Shown: positions 1 to 10,100, counted from the first letter of the stretch. The stretch is 64,000 nt of DNA from Dinoroseobacter sp. (GCA_017643385.1 JAEPNN010000012.1:1-64000), one strand, 5' to 3'. A program made the numbers and translations. The notes: a model not told the origin generated them from the letters alone.

Positions 1-141
1 GCCGTCAATCTCGTCATACGCTTTAAAGTCGCCAAACTGCTTCGTGATCGCAGCCGTCAGCGTCGTCTTGCCGTGGTCAACGTGACCAATCGTGCCAATG
101 TTCACGTGCGGTTTCGTACGCTCAAACTTTTCCTTAGCCAT
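1..141 (-). CDS. tuf: Elongation factor Tu, N-terminal part (runs off window)
   Basis: EF-Tu brings aminoacyl-tRNA to the ribosome as a GTP complex. The 47 codons present read [20 protein letters not shown] and continue with the P-loop GHVDHGKT, which is diagnostic. The rest of the gene lies to the left of the window. The ATG at 141-139 follows an AAGGGG ribosome-binding sequence about 9 nt upstream. That sequence sits in a short structured leader, annotated separately. In related genomes a tuf copy is followed by tRNA-Trp, secE and nusG, but that cannot be seen here. Confidence 0.97.
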   Translation of the reverse strand, partial: MAKEKFERTKPHVNIGTIGHVDHGKTTLTAAITKQFGDFKAYDEIDG

Positions 142-149
142 GACATCAT

Positions 150-181
150 GCCCCTTGCAAAAAAGCGGGGCCGTTCGCCCC
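150..181 (-). promoter_or_regulatory. tuf leader: two competing hairpins, one terminator-like
   Basis: On the minus strand GGGGC (181-177), GCCCC (171-167), a run of six T (164-159) and a second GGGGC (154-150) occur in order, ending 8 nt before the tuf ATG. Pairing of the first two gives a 5-bp hairpin plus T-run, a small intrinsic terminator. Pairing of the second with the third gives a longer stem (GCCCC plus GC) that covers the AAGGGG ribosome-binding site. The two cannot form together. It may simply end transcription from the upstream lipoprotein gene, or act as an attenuator for tuf; the sequence alone does not decide. Confidence 0.45.
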
Positions 182-197
182 AATCAATATCGCGGGC

Positions 198-226
198 GAT
201 CTACTTCTGGTTGGGAAAAAAAGCAA
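198..226 (-). promoter_or_regulatory. Putative tuf promoter
   Basis: Minus-strand hexamers TTGCTT (226-221) and TAGATC (203-198) are separated by 17 bp. Transcription would start near 190 and include the hairpin leader before tuf. The match to the sigma-70 consensus is moderate, and no other good candidate lies between the lipoprotein gene and tuf. Confidence 0.35.
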
Positions 227-263
227 GTCTGTTTCAGGGTAAGGTGCCGCCTTGCGCGTTGCG

Positions 264-860
264 CTATTCCTCTTCTTCACCTTGCGCCAGAAATTCCTCA
301 ACCGGGATCAGGGCAGGTGCTGGCGCTTCGCCGAACCATTCACGGTTCTCCATGAGGTATTCCTCAATCGCAAGCGCCGCGTTTTCCACGAGGTTCTGAA
401 GTTGTTCCTCGCGTGTACTTGTCAAACCAGACCCCAGAATCGTTCCACTGGATGCGCTTTCCAGCACAGTGAGCTGTTTCGGTTCTTCAGTGAGCTTTAC
501 GCCTGCAGCATCGTCCCAGACGCGTACCGAAATGATCAAAGCAGATTTCGGTGATGCGACCAAAGGCACACCGGGCAGCGCCAAGATGTACCCGTCTATG
601 GAAATTCCCAGATGGTAGAATTTGTCGCCCTGATAGCGTTCCAGACCCATACGACGATCGACCTGAGCAAAGAGCGCCGCTTGTAATTCCTCAGGACTTG
701 CATCACGGGAGAGCGGTCCTTTCGTGGCATTTTCTGTGACCACAACGTTATGACCCAAACGAAAATCACCAAGATCTTTGCGCTCGCCCAACTCAGCGCC
801 TGAGCGAGAGCACCCAACAATCGCTGCGCATGCCAAAATCGCGTATACTATGCCCTTCAT
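264..860 (-). CDS. Putative lipoprotein of unknown function
   Basis: 198-residue protein. I chose the internal ATG at 860 because it begins a typical lipoprotein signal peptide: Lys after Met, a hydrophobic stretch, then the lipobox AIVGC with the modified Cys near residue 17. A longer frame reaches 944 but its extra N-terminus is polar and unlike an export signal. The mature part has no motif I recognise and ends in an acidic EGEEEE tail. It lies just downstream of a predicted membrane metalloprotease (its long frame overlaps the end of that gene), so both may act at the cell envelope. Function unknown. Confidence 0.75.
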   Translation of the reverse strand: MKGIVYAILACAAIVGCSRSGAELGERKDLGDFRLGHNVVVTENATKGPLSRDASPEELQAALFAQVDRRMGLERYQGDKFYHLGISIDGYILALPGVPLVASPKSALIISVRVWDDAAGVKLTEEPKQLTVLESASSGTILGSGLTSTREEQLQNLVENAALAIEEYLMENREWFGEAPAPALIPVEEFLAQGEEEE

Positions 861-934
861 CCCTGCCCCCAGTCGGCTTTTGCCGTTTCGAGATATAGGA
901 GGCTGTCCATCAGCGCAACGAAACGCATTTTCAA

Positions 935-2131
935 TCACCCACATATCCGGCGAAGATCAGCCCATTCGGCAACAGTGAGCACAGAACTGGTTGGATTGTT
1001 TTCATTTCGGCGTCCAGCTTCTGCCGCTGCTTGCATACGATCGCGCAATGCCGGATGCGAACTGAAATGGGCTACCAAGCCCTCTTCGTCACCAAATTCG
1101 TCCCGGAGACGCCGGAAGAACACACCAAGCGCCTCTGGAGGAAGACCTGCATCGGCAAGAAGCCTTGCTGCGTAATTGTCAGCTTTCACTTCCACCGACT
1201 GCGAATACTGCGCCTCGATCAGTTGGTTGGCGAGGAAGAGTGCAAGCGTACCGCCCGCAAAATCTCCGAAAACGAGCCCGAGCACACCAATTAAGCCAGC
1301 TGATCTAAGGGCACCGCGTGTCGCATCGCGAGACGCAACATGCCCCATTTCATGTGCAAGAACCGCAGCAACCTCTTCGGCCGTATCGGCTGATTTGATC
1401 AACCCCTCGAAGAGAATGATATGACCACCCGGCAAAGCAAACGCGTTGATCATTTCGTGCTGCAGCACGTGTACCTTCAAAGGAAAAGGAAACGACGCGT
1501 GCTTGGAAAGCCTGGCAGTCATATTTTCCAGAGCGGCCTGTCCTGCTGCCCGTTCACAAATTTGCACGCTTCCTCCTGCATCTTGATTTAATGCCGTACG
1601 GATTTGTTCGAACGTAACATCACCCAACGCCTGCTCTCCTTCGGCGGGCAGGAACTCTGCAAGTTGGTCCGCCAGGACCGGAACCAACACGAACAAAATG
1701 AAGGCCACAGATGCGATCGCGGCAGTAGAGAGACCAAGCAATTTGTAACGGATACCGGGGACAGTGGGTTGTGCGGATTGAACAGGCGTCTTCATGCTTA
1801 AGGCATTTGCGAGATTTTCGTGATCTGCAGGAATATAAAGGCGCTGTGCGCTTCCATCAGTCAGCGCCAGGACGATATCGGATGCGTCTTTGCCGCCTGC
1901 CTGATCCGGGACACGACGCAAATCGGCAAGGTGCCAGCGAACCTGGGGGCCTTCCGCAGGTGTCAAAGACAAGAATGCGCCTTCAATGCGCAGCTCCACG
2001 CGCCGCGGAATTGCGGAGTTCCCATCAAAATAATCCAGAAAGATCTGTTCCTCTGCCAATGGTTTGCTGTCTTTGGACGCTCCGAACTTGGACTGGCGCG
2101 GGTCGGGAAGATCGTTCTCAAAATCACTCAT
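935..2131 (-). CDS. M48 family membrane metalloprotease
   Basis: 398 residues. The N-terminal ~120 residues form a soluble domain, followed by one membrane segment at about 131-154 and a C-terminal peptidase domain. The zinc motif HEMGH is at 260-264 (His260, Glu261, His264), and a third ligand, Glu314 in EVKAD, fits the M48 (HtpX/Ste24-like) pattern. The product probably cleaves membrane or periplasmic proteins in envelope quality control. The start overlaps the stop of the upstream DUF898 gene by 4 bp (ATGA), so the two are translationally coupled. The N-terminal extension is not part of the classical M48 fold and may be regulatory. Confidence 0.9.
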   Translation of the reverse strand: MSDFENDLPDPRQSKFGASKDSKPLAEEQIFLDYFDGNSAIPRRVELRIEGAFLSLTPAEGPQVRWHLADLRRVPDQAGGKDASDIVLALTDGSAQRLYIPADHENLANALSMKTPVQSAQPTVPGIRYKLLGLSTAAIASVAFILFVLVPVLADQLAEFLPAEGEQALGDVTFEQIRTALNQDAGGSVQICERAAGQAALENMTARLSKHASFPFPLKVHVLQHEMINAFALPGGHIILFEGLIKSADTAEEVAAVLAHEMGHVASRDATRGALRSAGLIGVLGLVFGDFAGGTLALFLANQLIEAQYSQSVEVKADNYAARLLADAGLPPEALGVFFRRLRDEFGDEEGLVAHFSSHPALRDRMQAAAEAGRRNENNPTSSVLTVAEWADLRRICG

Positions 2132-3294
2132 ATGGCCGCCCCCACGTCCAAAGCTTCGGCGAAACCACCCGCATCCAAAAACGCGTCACGATCCCTTTGA
2201 CTGAGCGCGCTCAGCGCCATCGGATCAGTGATGCCGATGCTTTCGGCGTAGTGCGCCAGCAACGGCATCCGAACAAACACCTGCGTCAGGATATCCCAAA
2301 AGACGAATACGGCGAAATACCCCAACAGACCTAAAGGGAAGGCCAGATACACAGGAGCGTCCGATAGGTCCTCTGAAAATCCCAGTATCAGGAGGATCAC
2401 AACCAGAACGAAAAAGACAACCGATGCAACGATACCCAGGATAAAGCCAACCGCCACATTGCCCCAGACGTAGATGCCAAAGATACGCCAAAAGCGTGGC
2501 GTTGCGGTCATTGCCACGTCGTCCCCGATCATCTTGTTAGATTGCAGGTACCGGAAGGCAGCAACGCGATAATACACCCAGAACACGCCCAGCGCCGGCA
2601 AACTTAAAAACAGCCCCCCGATGAAAGCTGGATCTTCGGTCGCCCCAAACCCAGCCACAAGCCCCAACGAAATCCAAAGCGACATAAGCGCTGGCGTCGC
2701 AGGCACAATCAGTTTGTACCAACGCCCGCCCTGCGAAAGTTTTGCAGAGCCGAACCAAGTGCGGTTGGTGCGAAACTTCTCAAGATGAAACGTCATCAAC
2801 GGCCAAAGCGCTCCGGCGCTCAGAAGGGTAATCGCCCATAGAACCATCGCGACCATTGAATAACGCCATGCGGCAGGCTCCAGTCCAAAGCGAATGCCAC
2901 GCCATCTGGTTCGAGCCAGAAGATATCGACGCGCGCGATACTTAGCGAAAAATAAGACAGGAATAATAACGATGAAACTGGCCGCGTAGCCAACGAAGTT
3001 CCCCTCCCAGAAGGAAAAGCTCAAAAACATCAGGATCAGGTTGAATATGCCGATGTAGAAGGCAAGAAACACCACCGCGATCAGGAATCCGAGCAGCTTT
3101 TCAAGGGGATCACCGACATATTCCATTGGGTGTCCACCGGGTCGGATCGCAGACCAGTACCACCGACGCAAACGCGTTTTCATCCAAAACCGGTAGAGAC
3201 CCAGCGTAAGCACCGTTAGCGCGCTGAGCTTCATTCCAAATCTGAACAGTCCTGCACGATCGCCCACAAACTCGGTTCTAAGCGGGCGGGCCAT
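2128..3294 (-). CDS. YjgN-like DUF898 polytopic membrane protein
   Basis: 388 residues with several hydrophobic segments and the family's features, including an early FGMKLSALTVLTLGLYRFW stretch and a repeated NRTWFG/YRVAAFRYL pattern. DUF898 proteins (E. coli YjgN) are inner-membrane proteins of unknown function. The gene lies 6 bp downstream of parC and overlaps the M48 protease gene by 4 bp. The pairing of DUF898 with an M48 protease suggests a joint envelope role, which is inference. Confidence 0.85.
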   Translation of the reverse strand: MARPLRTEFVGDRAGLFRFGMKLSALTVLTLGLYRFWMKTRLRRWYWSAIRPGGHPMEYVGDPLEKLLGFLIAVVFLAFYIGIFNLILMFLSFSFWEGNFVGYAASFIVIIPVLFFAKYRARRYLLARTRWRGIRFGLEPAAWRYSMVAMVLWAITLLSAGALWPLMTFHLEKFRTNRTWFGSAKLSQGGRWYKLIVPATPALMSLWISLGLVAGFGATEDPAFIGGLFLSLPALGVFWVYYRVAAFRYLQSNKMIGDDVAMTATPRFWRIFGIYVWGNVAVGFILGIVASVVFFVLVVILLILGFSEDLSDAPVYLAFPLGLLGYFAVFVFWDILTQVFVRMPLLAHYAESIGITDPMALSALSQRDRDAFLDAGGFAEALDVGAAI

Positions 3295-3300
3295 CGAACC

Positions 3301-5616
3301 TCAGGTGAAGCGATTGTCACGCGGGAAACCGCGTGGTGCCATTCGACCGGTGGCCGCGCGTTTGCCCATCCACTCGTCCAACTCCGGTCGCGCAACCGTC
3401 CGAGTTCTTCCAGCCGGATCGTGCCAGCTCAGGCCTCCTTCGAGTGCAAAGCACTTCAAGTCCACGAGACCGCCATCCTTATACTTCTGCAATCGAACGC
3501 CTTTACCGCGTGTCATTTCGGGCAACTCTTCAAGCGAAAATACCAACAGCTTTCGGTTCTCGCCGACAACAGCGATGTGATCTCCTTCGACAGGTTGCCA
3601 AATCCGCGCAGCAACACCTGCCTTTACATTCAGAACCTGTTTGCCTGCGCGGGTCTGCGCAACGATTTCCGCTTCTGGAACACGGAAACCATCACCTGCG
3701 GAAGACGCAACGATCAGATGGCCTTCGGGATTGTGTATTCGAAGACCAACCATCTCCACCTCGTTAGGGAGGTCCACCATCAGACGTACCGGCTCACCCA
3801 TCCCGCGGCCTCCGGGAAGATTTGCGCATGCCAACGTGTAGATGCGTCCGTTAGACCCCAGGATCAGCAATTTGTCAGTGGTCTCGGCCTTGATTAAGTA
3901 ACGACCTTCATCCCCGTCCTTGAACTTTAATGTTTCGGGATCGGAATTATGGCCCTTCAAAGCACGAATCCATCCCATCTTCGAGCAGACGACAGTGATT
4001 GGTTCGCGTTCGATCATATCCTCGGCGCTGATCTCGGCGACATCGCCCATTTCAGCAAAACCCGTACGCCGAGCGCCCCAAACGCTCGACTTGCCAAATT
4101 GCTTGCGGGTCTCGCGAAGTTGCTCGGCGATGCGGGCCCATTGTAGATCACTTGACGCAAGAAGATCTTCCAGTTCAGCGCGCTCAATCATCAGCTTGTC
4201 ACGCTCTGCAATCAGCTCCATCTCTTCCAGTCGGCGAAGACTGCGCAGCCGCATGTTCAGAATTGCTTCAGCCTGAACTTCCGTGAGTTCACCCTCGCCC
4301 GGTGCGGGTGAGACATAGTCGCTTTCGTCGAGCGCACGTGTGAACGAAAGTCCCCAGTTCTCGCGCATCAGCGCATCTTTCGGGGCATCATCGTAGCGGA
4401 TGATGTCGATGACGCGGTCAAGGTTCAGGAACGCGATCAGAAACCCTTCGAGAACCTCGAGGCGATGATCGATCTTATCGAGGCGATGCTGCGATCTGCG
4501 GATCAATACGTCGCGGCGGTGATCGAGGAAGGCGCGTAGCACTTCCTTCAGACTGCACACCTGCGGCGTTCGCCCGTCGATCAAAACGTTCATGTTCAAA
4601 GAGAACCGCACCTCAAGGTCACAGAACCGGAACAGCGTTCCCATGAGAAGCTCTGGATCGACAGTTTTGGCCCGCGGCTCCAAAATGATCCGGATGTCAT
4701 CAGCGCTTTCGTCGCGGATGTCGGTCAGGATCGGGATTTTCTTGGTCTGGATAAGCTCCGCGATCTTTTCGATCAGGCGTGACTTCTGAACCTGATAGGG
4801 GATCTCGGTGACAACAATCTGCCATTGGCCCCGCCCCAGATCTTCAATTTCCCAGCGTGCGCGCAAACGAAACGCGCCGCGCCCGGTTCGATAGGCTTCA
4901 GCAATGTTCTCAGCCGGCTCAACGATTACCCCGCCCGTCGGAAAATCTGGTCCGGGAACATAGTTGAGCAAGGTGTCATCGCGTGCATCGGGTGTCTTGA
5001 TCAGATGCAGGCAGGCCCCGATAAGTTCATCCAGATTATGCGGTGGAATATTTGTTGCCATGCCAACGGCAATGCCGCTTGAACCATTGGCCAGCAGGTT
5101 CGGGAAGGCAGCGGGCAAAACTTCAGGTTCTTGCAGCGTGCCATCATAGTTATCTCGAAAGTCGACCGCATTTTCCGCCAGACCTTCCATTAGCGCTTCA
5201 GCGGCTTCGGTCAGACGCGCTTCTGTGTATCGAGAGGCGGCCGGGTTATCCCCGTCAATGTTGCCAAAGTTCCCCTGCCCATCGACCAGCGGGTATCTGA
5301 CATTAAAGTCCTGAGCGAGGCGCGCCATCGCGTCATAGATCGCAGCATCACCATGAGGGTGATAGTTCCCCATCACGTCGCCGCTGATCTTGGCGGATTT
5401 TCGGAACCCGCCGGTCGCATTCAGCCGCAACTCGCGCATCGCATAGAGGATGCGACGGTGTACCGGTTTCAGTCCATCACGCGCGTCTGGCAAGGCACGG
5501 TGCATGATTGTCGAAAGCGCATACTGCAAGTACCGCTCGCCGATCGCGCGGCGCAAGGGCTCGGCAACGGCGTCGGGTTCATCGTCAACAGGTGGATCAA
5601 ATGGCAGATCGCTCAT
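3301..5616 (-). CDS. parC: DNA topoisomerase IV subunit A
   Basis: ParC with ParE decatenates daughter chromosomes and relaxes supercoils. The sequence has the GyrA/ParC N-terminal breakage-reunion domain, with the active-site Tyr130 in [10 protein letters not shown], the conserved stretch [19 protein letters not shown], and a C-terminal beta-pinwheel region. I chose ATG 5616 (MSDLPFDPP, 771 residues); the frame is open to 5685 but the extra 23 residues do not resemble the family. ParC rather than GyrA is preferred because the C-terminal domain is short and lacks a clear GyrA box. The downstream DUF898 gene starts 6 bp after the stop. Confidence 0.93.
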   Translation of the reverse strand: MSDLPFDPPVDDEPDAVAEPLRRAIGERYLQYALSTIMHRALPDARDGLKPVHRRILYAMRELRLNATGGFRKSAKISGDVMGNYHPHGDAAIYDAMARLAQDFNVRYPLVDGQGNFGNIDGDNPAASRYTEARLTEAAEALMEGLAENAVDFRDNYDGTLQEPEVLPAAFPNLLANGSSGIAVGMATNIPPHNLDELIGACLHLIKTPDARDDTLLNYVPGPDFPTGGVIVEPAENIAEAYRTGRGAFRLRARWEIEDLGRGQWQIVVTEIPYQVQKSRLIEKIAELIQTKKIPILTDIRDESADDIRIILEPRAKTVDPELLMGTLFRFCDLEVRFSLNMNVLIDGRTPQVCSLKEVLRAFLDHRRDVLIRRSQHRLDKIDHRLEVLEGFLIAFLNLDRVIDIIRYDDAPKDALMRENWGLSFTRALDESDYVSPAPGEGELTEVQAEAILNMRLRSLRRLEEMELIAERDKLMIERAELEDLLASSDLQWARIAEQLRETRKQFGKSSVWGARRTGFAEMGDVAEISAEDMIEREPITVVCSKMGWIRALKGHNSDPETLKFKDGDEGRYLIKAETTDKLLILGSNGRIYTLACANLPGGRGMGEPVRLMVDLPNEVEMVGLRIHNPEGHLIVASSAGDGFRVPEAEIVAQTRAGKQVLNVKAGVAARIWQPVEGDHIAVVGENRKLLVFSLEELPEMTRGKGVRLQKYKDGGLVDLKCFALEGGLSWHDPAGRTRTVARPELDEWMGKRAATGRMAPRGFPRDNRFT

Positions 5617-5700
5617 ACCACATGGTGTAGCCGTGCTAAATCGTGTCGGCAAGCGGATGTGGGACTTGAGAAGCTCGTTCTGCAAGATTAATCCCAGCTT

Positions 5701-6531
5701 ATGTCACAGCGAAGCGTTCTCATCACAGGCTGCTCGTCCGGGATCGGGTACGATGCCGCCCATAGTCTTTTCAAAGCAGGCTGGCGCGTATTTGCAACGT
5801 GTCGCAAAGCAGAAGATGTGGACCGCCTTACAAACGAAGGTTTGGAAGCGCTGCAGCTTAATGTGACGGACGAAACAAGTATGGACAGTGCGTTGTCCGA
5901 AATCCTGTCCCGAACGGGGGGCAGTCTGGACGCGCTGATCAACAACGCAGCTTATGCAACCCCCGGGGCCGCCGAGGATATTCCAACCGAAGCATTACGC
6001 GAAATCTTCGAAACGAACCTCTTTGGCCTTCATGCCCTTACGCGCAAGGTCATCCCGGTGATGCGCAAGCAAGGTTATGGGCGTATCGTCAATATTGGCT
6101 CAGTCTTGGGCTATGTCGTGTTCAAGTGGCGCGCAGCCTATGTGGCAACGAAATATGCGCTTGAAGGCTACACAGACACCCTGCGGCTGGAGATGAAAGA
6201 CACACCGATCAAAATCATTCTGATCAACCCGGGCCCAATTACCTCGCGCATCAGGCAAAACTCTGTTCCGCATTTCGAAAAACATATCAACTGGTCCGCC
6301 AGCCCGCGTGCAGAACAATATCGTAAGTCACTTTTGAAGCGGCTTTATGAGGATCGGGGCCCTGATCGATACCAGCTGCCAGCCTCTGCGGTCACAAAGA
6401 AACTGTTCGTTGCACTTGATGCGAAAAACCCGGCCCCAAAGATGTACGTGACTACCCCGGCATATACGATGAATATTCTTCGTCGCGTTCTGCCAACCCG
6501 AGCCCTCGACTGGCTTATTCAGAAAGGCTAG
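5701..6531 (+). CDS. Short-chain dehydrogenase/reductase
   Basis: 276-residue classical SDR. The cofactor loop TGCSSGIG is at residues 9-16, NNAA follows around 80, and the catalytic Tyr-Lys pair occurs in [11 protein letters not shown]. The substrate cannot be read from sequence; the overall pattern resembles oxidoreductases acting on lipids or retinol-like alcohols. It is divergent from parC, with 84 bp between the two starts. No strong ribosome-binding site precedes the ATG. Confidence 0.85.
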   Translation: MSQRSVLITGCSSGIGYDAAHSLFKAGWRVFATCRKAEDVDRLTNEGLEALQLNVTDETSMDSALSEILSRTGGSLDALINNAAYATPGAAEDIPTEALREIFETNLFGLHALTRKVIPVMRKQGYGRIVNIGSVLGYVVFKWRAAYVATKYALEGYTDTLRLEMKDTPIKIILINPGPITSRIRQNSVPHFEKHINWSASPRAEQYRKSLLKRLYEDRGPDRYQLPASAVTKKLFVALDAKNPAPKMYVTTPAYTMNILRRVLPTRALDWLIQKG

Positions 6532-6589
6532 GTGTCGCCTCGACTTCGCAAGGCGTCACGTTAAGTCGCCCTTCAGCAAGGAGACAACA

Positions 6590-6802
6590 ATGGCAAATGA
6601 TCCGTTATTTTGGCTAGCAGCAGCAGCGGTCCTCACGGTGCTGGGCATCTTGGTCTATGGCATCGCAGGCTTCGGAAAAGGTGGCGAGGACGCAGGCAAG
6701 AAAGCCAACAAGGTTATGCAGTGGCGGATCGGAGCACAGCTGATCGCAGTGGTACTGATCCTGTTGTTTGTACTCATTAGACAGATGACGGGCGAAGGCT
6801 GA
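6590..6802 (+). CDS. Small twin-transmembrane protein (HIG1-like)
   Basis: 70-residue membrane protein with two helices (about 7-28 and 46-64) linked by a Lys/Gly-rich loop GKGGEDAGKKANK. The layout matches the bacterial HIG1-domain or twin-helix small proteins, some of which associate with respiratory complexes. A good ribosome-binding site (AAGGAG) lies 7 nt before the ATG. Its stop is 3 bp from the next gene, so it is cotranscribed with the cobalamin adenosyltransferase. Function here is unproven. Confidence 0.75.
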   Translation: MANDPLFWLAAAAVLTVLGILVYGIAGFGKGGEDAGKKANKVMQWRIGAQLIAVVLILLFVLIRQMTGEG

Positions 6803-6805
6803 CAC

Positions 6806-7378
6806 ATGGTTGTTCTCAACAAAATCTACACCAAGACCGGCGACGCGGGTGAAACCGCACTCGGCAACGGCAATCGGGTCGCGAAGCATTCGATGCGGGT
6901 CACGGCATACGGGACCGTTGATGAGGTGAACGCAACAGTCGGGTTGGTCCGTCTTCATTCTGACGGCGATCTGGATGCGGCGCTGATGCGGATCCAGAAC
7001 GATCTGTTCGATCTTGGGGCGGATCTTTGCACGCCAGACATGGAGCAAGACGCAGAAAAGGAATACCCGCCTTTGCGCGTCGCGGACGCACAAGTCACAC
7101 GGCTCGAAGATGAAATCGACGCAATGAATGCTGATCTGGAGCCGTTGCGCAGCTTCATTCTGCCAGGAGGTACTGCGCTGGCAGCGCATATGCACCTGTG
7201 CAGAACCGTCACCCGGCGTGCCGAGCGCCTGACTGTCGAACTGGCCACGATGGAGGCCGTAAATCCCGCTGCGGTGAAATATCTGAACCGTCTGAGTGAT
7301 TGGTTTTTCGTAGCTGGACGTATCGTCAATGATAACGGACGTGCGGATGTTTTGTGGGTCCCGGGCGCTAACAGATAA
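6806..7378 (+). CDS. pduO: Cob(I)alamin adenosyltransferase, PduO type
   Basis: 190 residues. The enzyme transfers the 5'-deoxyadenosyl group of ATP to cob(I)alamin, giving coenzyme B12. Family landmarks are the N-terminal YTKTGDAGETALGNG, RVTAYGTVDEVNA, and the C-terminal RRAERL and YLNRLSDWFFVAGR. B12 coenzyme would serve mutases such as methylmalonyl- and ethylmalonyl-CoA mutase, consistent with the acyl-CoA genes nearby. The cobC-cobD pair at 44-46 kb belongs to the same coenzyme's synthesis. Followed by a 129-bp gap and etfB. Confidence 0.9.
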   Translation: MVVLNKIYTKTGDAGETALGNGNRVAKHSMRVTAYGTVDEVNATVGLVRLHSDGDLDAALMRIQNDLFDLGADLCTPDMEQDAEKEYPPLRVADAQVTRLEDEIDAMNADLEPLRSFILPGGTALAAHMHLCRTVTRRAERLTVELATMEAVNPAAVKYLNRLSDWFFVAGRIVNDNGRADVLWVPGANR

Positions 7379-7507
7379 AAACGCGACGTCGCAGAGCACT
7401 TACGCGTCGATTTTGCGCTGTTCCGCAAGGATCGCATTGGATACGAGAGAGCAAGTGAAATTCGCGTCCAGTCCCGGGCGCATCCTTGAACCAAGAAGGA
7501 ACGTGCC

Positions 7508-8266
7508 ATGAAGGTGTTGGTGCCTGTTAAGCGCGTGATCGACTATAACGTAAAAGTCCGTGTGAAAGCGGACGGGAGCGGTGTTGATCTCGCCAACGTC
7601 AAAATGTCTATGAACCCTTTCGACGAAATTGCTGTGGAAGAAGCGATCCGTCTTCGCGAAGCCGGGAAGGTCGACGAAGTGGTGGCTGTATCCATCGGCG
7701 TCAAGCAGTCCCAGGAAACACTTCGCACAGCGCTGGCAATGGGGGCGGACCGCGCGATCCTTATCAACGCTGCTGATGACGTACACACAGACATCGAACC
7801 TCTTGCAGTCGCAAAGCTTCTGAAGGCAGTGATCGACGAAGAACAGCCGGGTCTGGTGATTTGCGGAAAGCAAGCAATCGATAACGACATGAACGCAACC
7901 GGTCAGATGCTTTCGGCCCTGTTGGGCTGGTCGCAAGGCACTTTTGCATCCGAGCTTGATGTGGACGGTGACACCGCGAATGTGACCCGCGAAGTCGATG
8001 GCGGACTGCAGACCATCAAGGTCAAGATGCCCGCGATCATTACAGTGGACCTGCGCTTAAACGAGCCGCGTTACGCATCGCTGCCAAACATCATGAAGGC
8101 AAAGAAAAAGCCTCTCGATGAAAAGACACCTGCCGATTACGGTGTCGAAGTTACGCCGCGCCTGACCATTGTGAAAACCGAAGAACCATCCGCGCGTAAA
8201 GCCGGTGAAATCGTTGGTTCTGTCGACGATCTTGTCTCGAAACTCAAAGAAGCGGGGGCTGTTTGA
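7508..8266 (+). CDS. etfB: Electron transfer flavoprotein, beta subunit
   Basis: 252 residues. ETF takes electrons from acyl-CoA dehydrogenases and from sarcosine/dimethylglycine-type dehydrogenases and passes them to ETF-ubiquinone oxidoreductase. The start [20 protein letters not shown] and the AMP-binding region with the family sequence [20 protein letters not shown] are typical. AAGGA precedes the ATG. The stop overlaps the etfA start by one base (TGATG). Confidence 0.96.
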   Translation: MKVLVPVKRVIDYNVKVRVKADGSGVDLANVKMSMNPFDEIAVEEAIRLREAGKVDEVVAVSIGVKQSQETLRTALAMGADRAILINAADDVHTDIEPLAVAKLLKAVIDEEQPGLVICGKQAIDNDMNATGQMLSALLGWSQGTFASELDVDGDTANVTREVDGGLQTIKVKMPAIITVDLRLNEPRYASLPNIMKAKKKPLDEKTPADYGVEVTPRLTIVKTEEPSARKAGEIVGSVDDLVSKLKEAGAV

Positions 8267-9195
8267 TGGCTGTTCTTCTTATTGCTGAAATCACTGGTGA
8301 CACGCTCGCAATGGACGCAACGGCAAAGGCAGTTTCGGCTGCCACAGCGTTGGGTGACGTGACTGTTCTGTGCGCGGCATCTGGGTGTTCCGGCGCCGCG
8401 AGCGAAGCGGCAACCATTTCCGGCGTCTCGAAGGTGCTTTGTACCGATGATGCCGCATATGGGAATGGATTGGCCGAACCGATTGCGGAACTTATTGTCT
8501 CGCTGGCTGGTGACTATGAGCACATTTTGGCGCCGGCGACGGCCTCTGCCAAGAATATTCTGCCTCGCGTTGCAGCGCTTCTGGACGTGATGGTGATCTC
8601 GGATGTGACCGCTGTCGTGGACGGTTCCACCTTCGAGCGCCCAATTTACGCCGGCAACGCGATGCAGACAGTCCAGAGCGCGGACACAAAAAAGGTAATG
8701 ACTGTTCGGACAGCGACCTTCGATGCAGCCGAAACAGGTGGATCAGCCGCGGTTGAAACCATCAGTGCTGCTGGAAACCCCGGGCTTTCGGAGTGGGTTG
8801 AAGACAAGGTCGCCGAAAGTGACCGTCCTGAGCTGACGTCTGCGGGTGTTGTTGTGTCCGGCGGTCGCGGTGTCGGTTCCGAAGAGCAGTTCGCGATCAT
8901 CGAAAAGCTTGCGGATACGCTGGGTGCTGCAGTTGGTGCATCACGCGCAGCAGTGGATTCAGGCTACGCGCCGAACGACTGGCAGGTTGGACAGACCGGT
9001 AAGGTTGTGGCCCCCGATCTATATATCGCGGTGGGTATCTCCGGCGCGATCCAGCATTTGGCGGGGATGAAAGACAGCAAGATCATCGTGGCGATCAACA
9101 AGGACGAGGAAGCGCCAATCTTCCAGGTCGCGGATTATGGTCTGGTTGCCGATCTCTTCGACGCTGTTCCTGAACTAACAGAAAAGCTCGGTTAG
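8266..9195 (+). CDS. etfA: Electron transfer flavoprotein, alpha subunit
   Basis: 309 residues counted from ATG 8266, which overlaps the etfB stop by one base; a TTG one codon earlier is unlikely. The C-terminal FAD-binding half shows [28 protein letters not shown] and the conserved [20 protein letters not shown]. It forms a heterodimer with EtfB. A strong bidirectional terminator follows within 30 bp. Synteny with the downstream 3-hydroxybutyryl-CoA dehydrogenase is common in Rhodobacteraceae. Confidence 0.96.
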   Translation: MAVLLIAEITGDTLAMDATAKAVSAATALGDVTVLCAASGCSGAASEAATISGVSKVLCTDDAAYGNGLAEPIAELIVSLAGDYEHILAPATASAKNILPRVAALLDVMVISDVTAVVDGSTFERPIYAGNAMQTVQSADTKKVMTVRTATFDAAETGGSAAVETISAAGNPGLSEWVEDKVAESDRPELTSAGVVVSGGRGVGSEEQFAIIEKLADTLGAAVGASRAAVDSGYAPNDWQVGQTGKVVAPDLYIAVGISGAIQHLAGMKDSKIIVAINKDEEAPIFQVADYGLVADLFDAVPELTEKLG

Positions 9196-9218
9196 AACTT
9201 TAAACCGCAGCAGATACA

Positions 9219-9247
9219 AAACCCCCCGCTTTTCGGGGGGTTTTTTT
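9219..9247 (+). terminator. Intrinsic terminator after etfBA (bidirectional)
   Basis: An 8-bp stem ACCCCCCG (9221-9228) / CGGGGGGT (9234-9241) with a 5-nt loop is followed by a run of seven T. A run of A on the other side (9218-9221) lets it also act on minus-strand transcripts. The T-run overlaps the stop codon of the convergent DUF6473 gene. Confidence 0.9.
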
Positions 9248-10100
9248 ATGCACCTTTTAAACGCGTTTTCACACTCCGCTCTGGCACGTACTCTCGCAAA
9301 CCATCTACCAGCACATCAGCACCCTCCTTATGTGCAAACGCCCCAAACATGTGCCGCGCTGCGGTTTCCTCGTGTTTGGTATAGTGCACAGAAGACGATG
9401 CCTCATCCTTAACGTCTTCAGAGACCACGCATTCAATAATCTTGTCCACTTTGGAACTGAGGCGATCGATCATTGTGCGATCTACAAAGAGCGGATTGCG
9501 AGTAGTGTCTGGCTGTTCTTCATCCAGCGGTTTGACCCCCATCCAAAACAGGACAGTCGGCACTGATATCTTGTTCAAGAGTTCGATCATTCTCGATAGC
9601 CAAGCAGACTTCAGTTCATCTATCACAACGCGAAATCTGGTAGGCGATACGCGTGCAAGTTCTTGCAAGGCGTGGCGTGTGAAATGAACAGTCGTGAAAT
9701 CAACTTCTGGAAAGACCGCACGCAGCAACTCTGAGGGGGCCACAAACCTGTCGTTACGCCTAGGGTGTACCTTATAAAACCGGTTCGTCAGGTTTTGCGC
9801 CCCTGTTATCTGAACGACGGCAACCTGGGCTCCGTTTGCGAGGTCAATGATTGTCGGATCCTTGGAAAAGACATCAACGCCCGCGTTCGTACATCCGAGA
9901 TTGAGACAGGGAATTCCCAGTTGCTCCTCAACCAATGCCGGGATCGGTCTACGTACAAATTTCCCATAAAACTCAGTACCGCCTATGAAGGCCATGTAGG
10001 GCCGTGTTGTTCCTTTCTTAGGACCTCGAAATACCAGTTTAGAAGCGCCGTAGCGACACAGCGCGTAATCCAGGGATGGCACCTGGCTCAGTTCGTTCAT
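9246..10100 (-). CDS. DUF6473 family protein
   Basis: 284 residues counted from ATG 10100 (MNELSQVPSLDYALCRYG); a GTG at 10112 overlaps the ribosome-binding sequence GAGGTG and is less likely. The sequence FRGPKKGTTRPYMAFIGGTEFYGKF in two adjoining parts and PCLNLGCTNAGVDVF are the features by which I assign it to the DUF6473 group common in roseobacters. No enzyme activity is established; the GGTE and NLGC motifs recall SGNH-type folds, but that is speculation. It is a single gene, convergent with etfA and divergent from hbd. Confidence 0.7.
   Translation of the reverse strand: MNELSQVPSLDYALCRYGASKLVFRGPKKGTTRPYMAFIGGTEFYGKFVRRPIPALVEEQLGIPCLNLGCTNAGVDVFSKDPTIIDLANGAQVAVVQITGAQNLTNRFYKVHPRRNDRFVAPSELLRAVFPEVDFTTVHFTRHALQELARVSPTRFRVVIDELKSAWLSRMIELLNKISVPTVLFWMGVKPLDEEQPDTTRNPLFVDRTMIDRLSSKVDKIIECVVSEDVKDEASSSVHYTKHEETAARHMFGAFAHKEGADVLVDGLREYVPERSVKTRLKGA

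Noticed and set aside
5617-5685. N-terminal extension of ParC to an ATG at 5685
   Set aside because: The extra residues do not resemble ParC, and ATG 5616 gives the usual family start.
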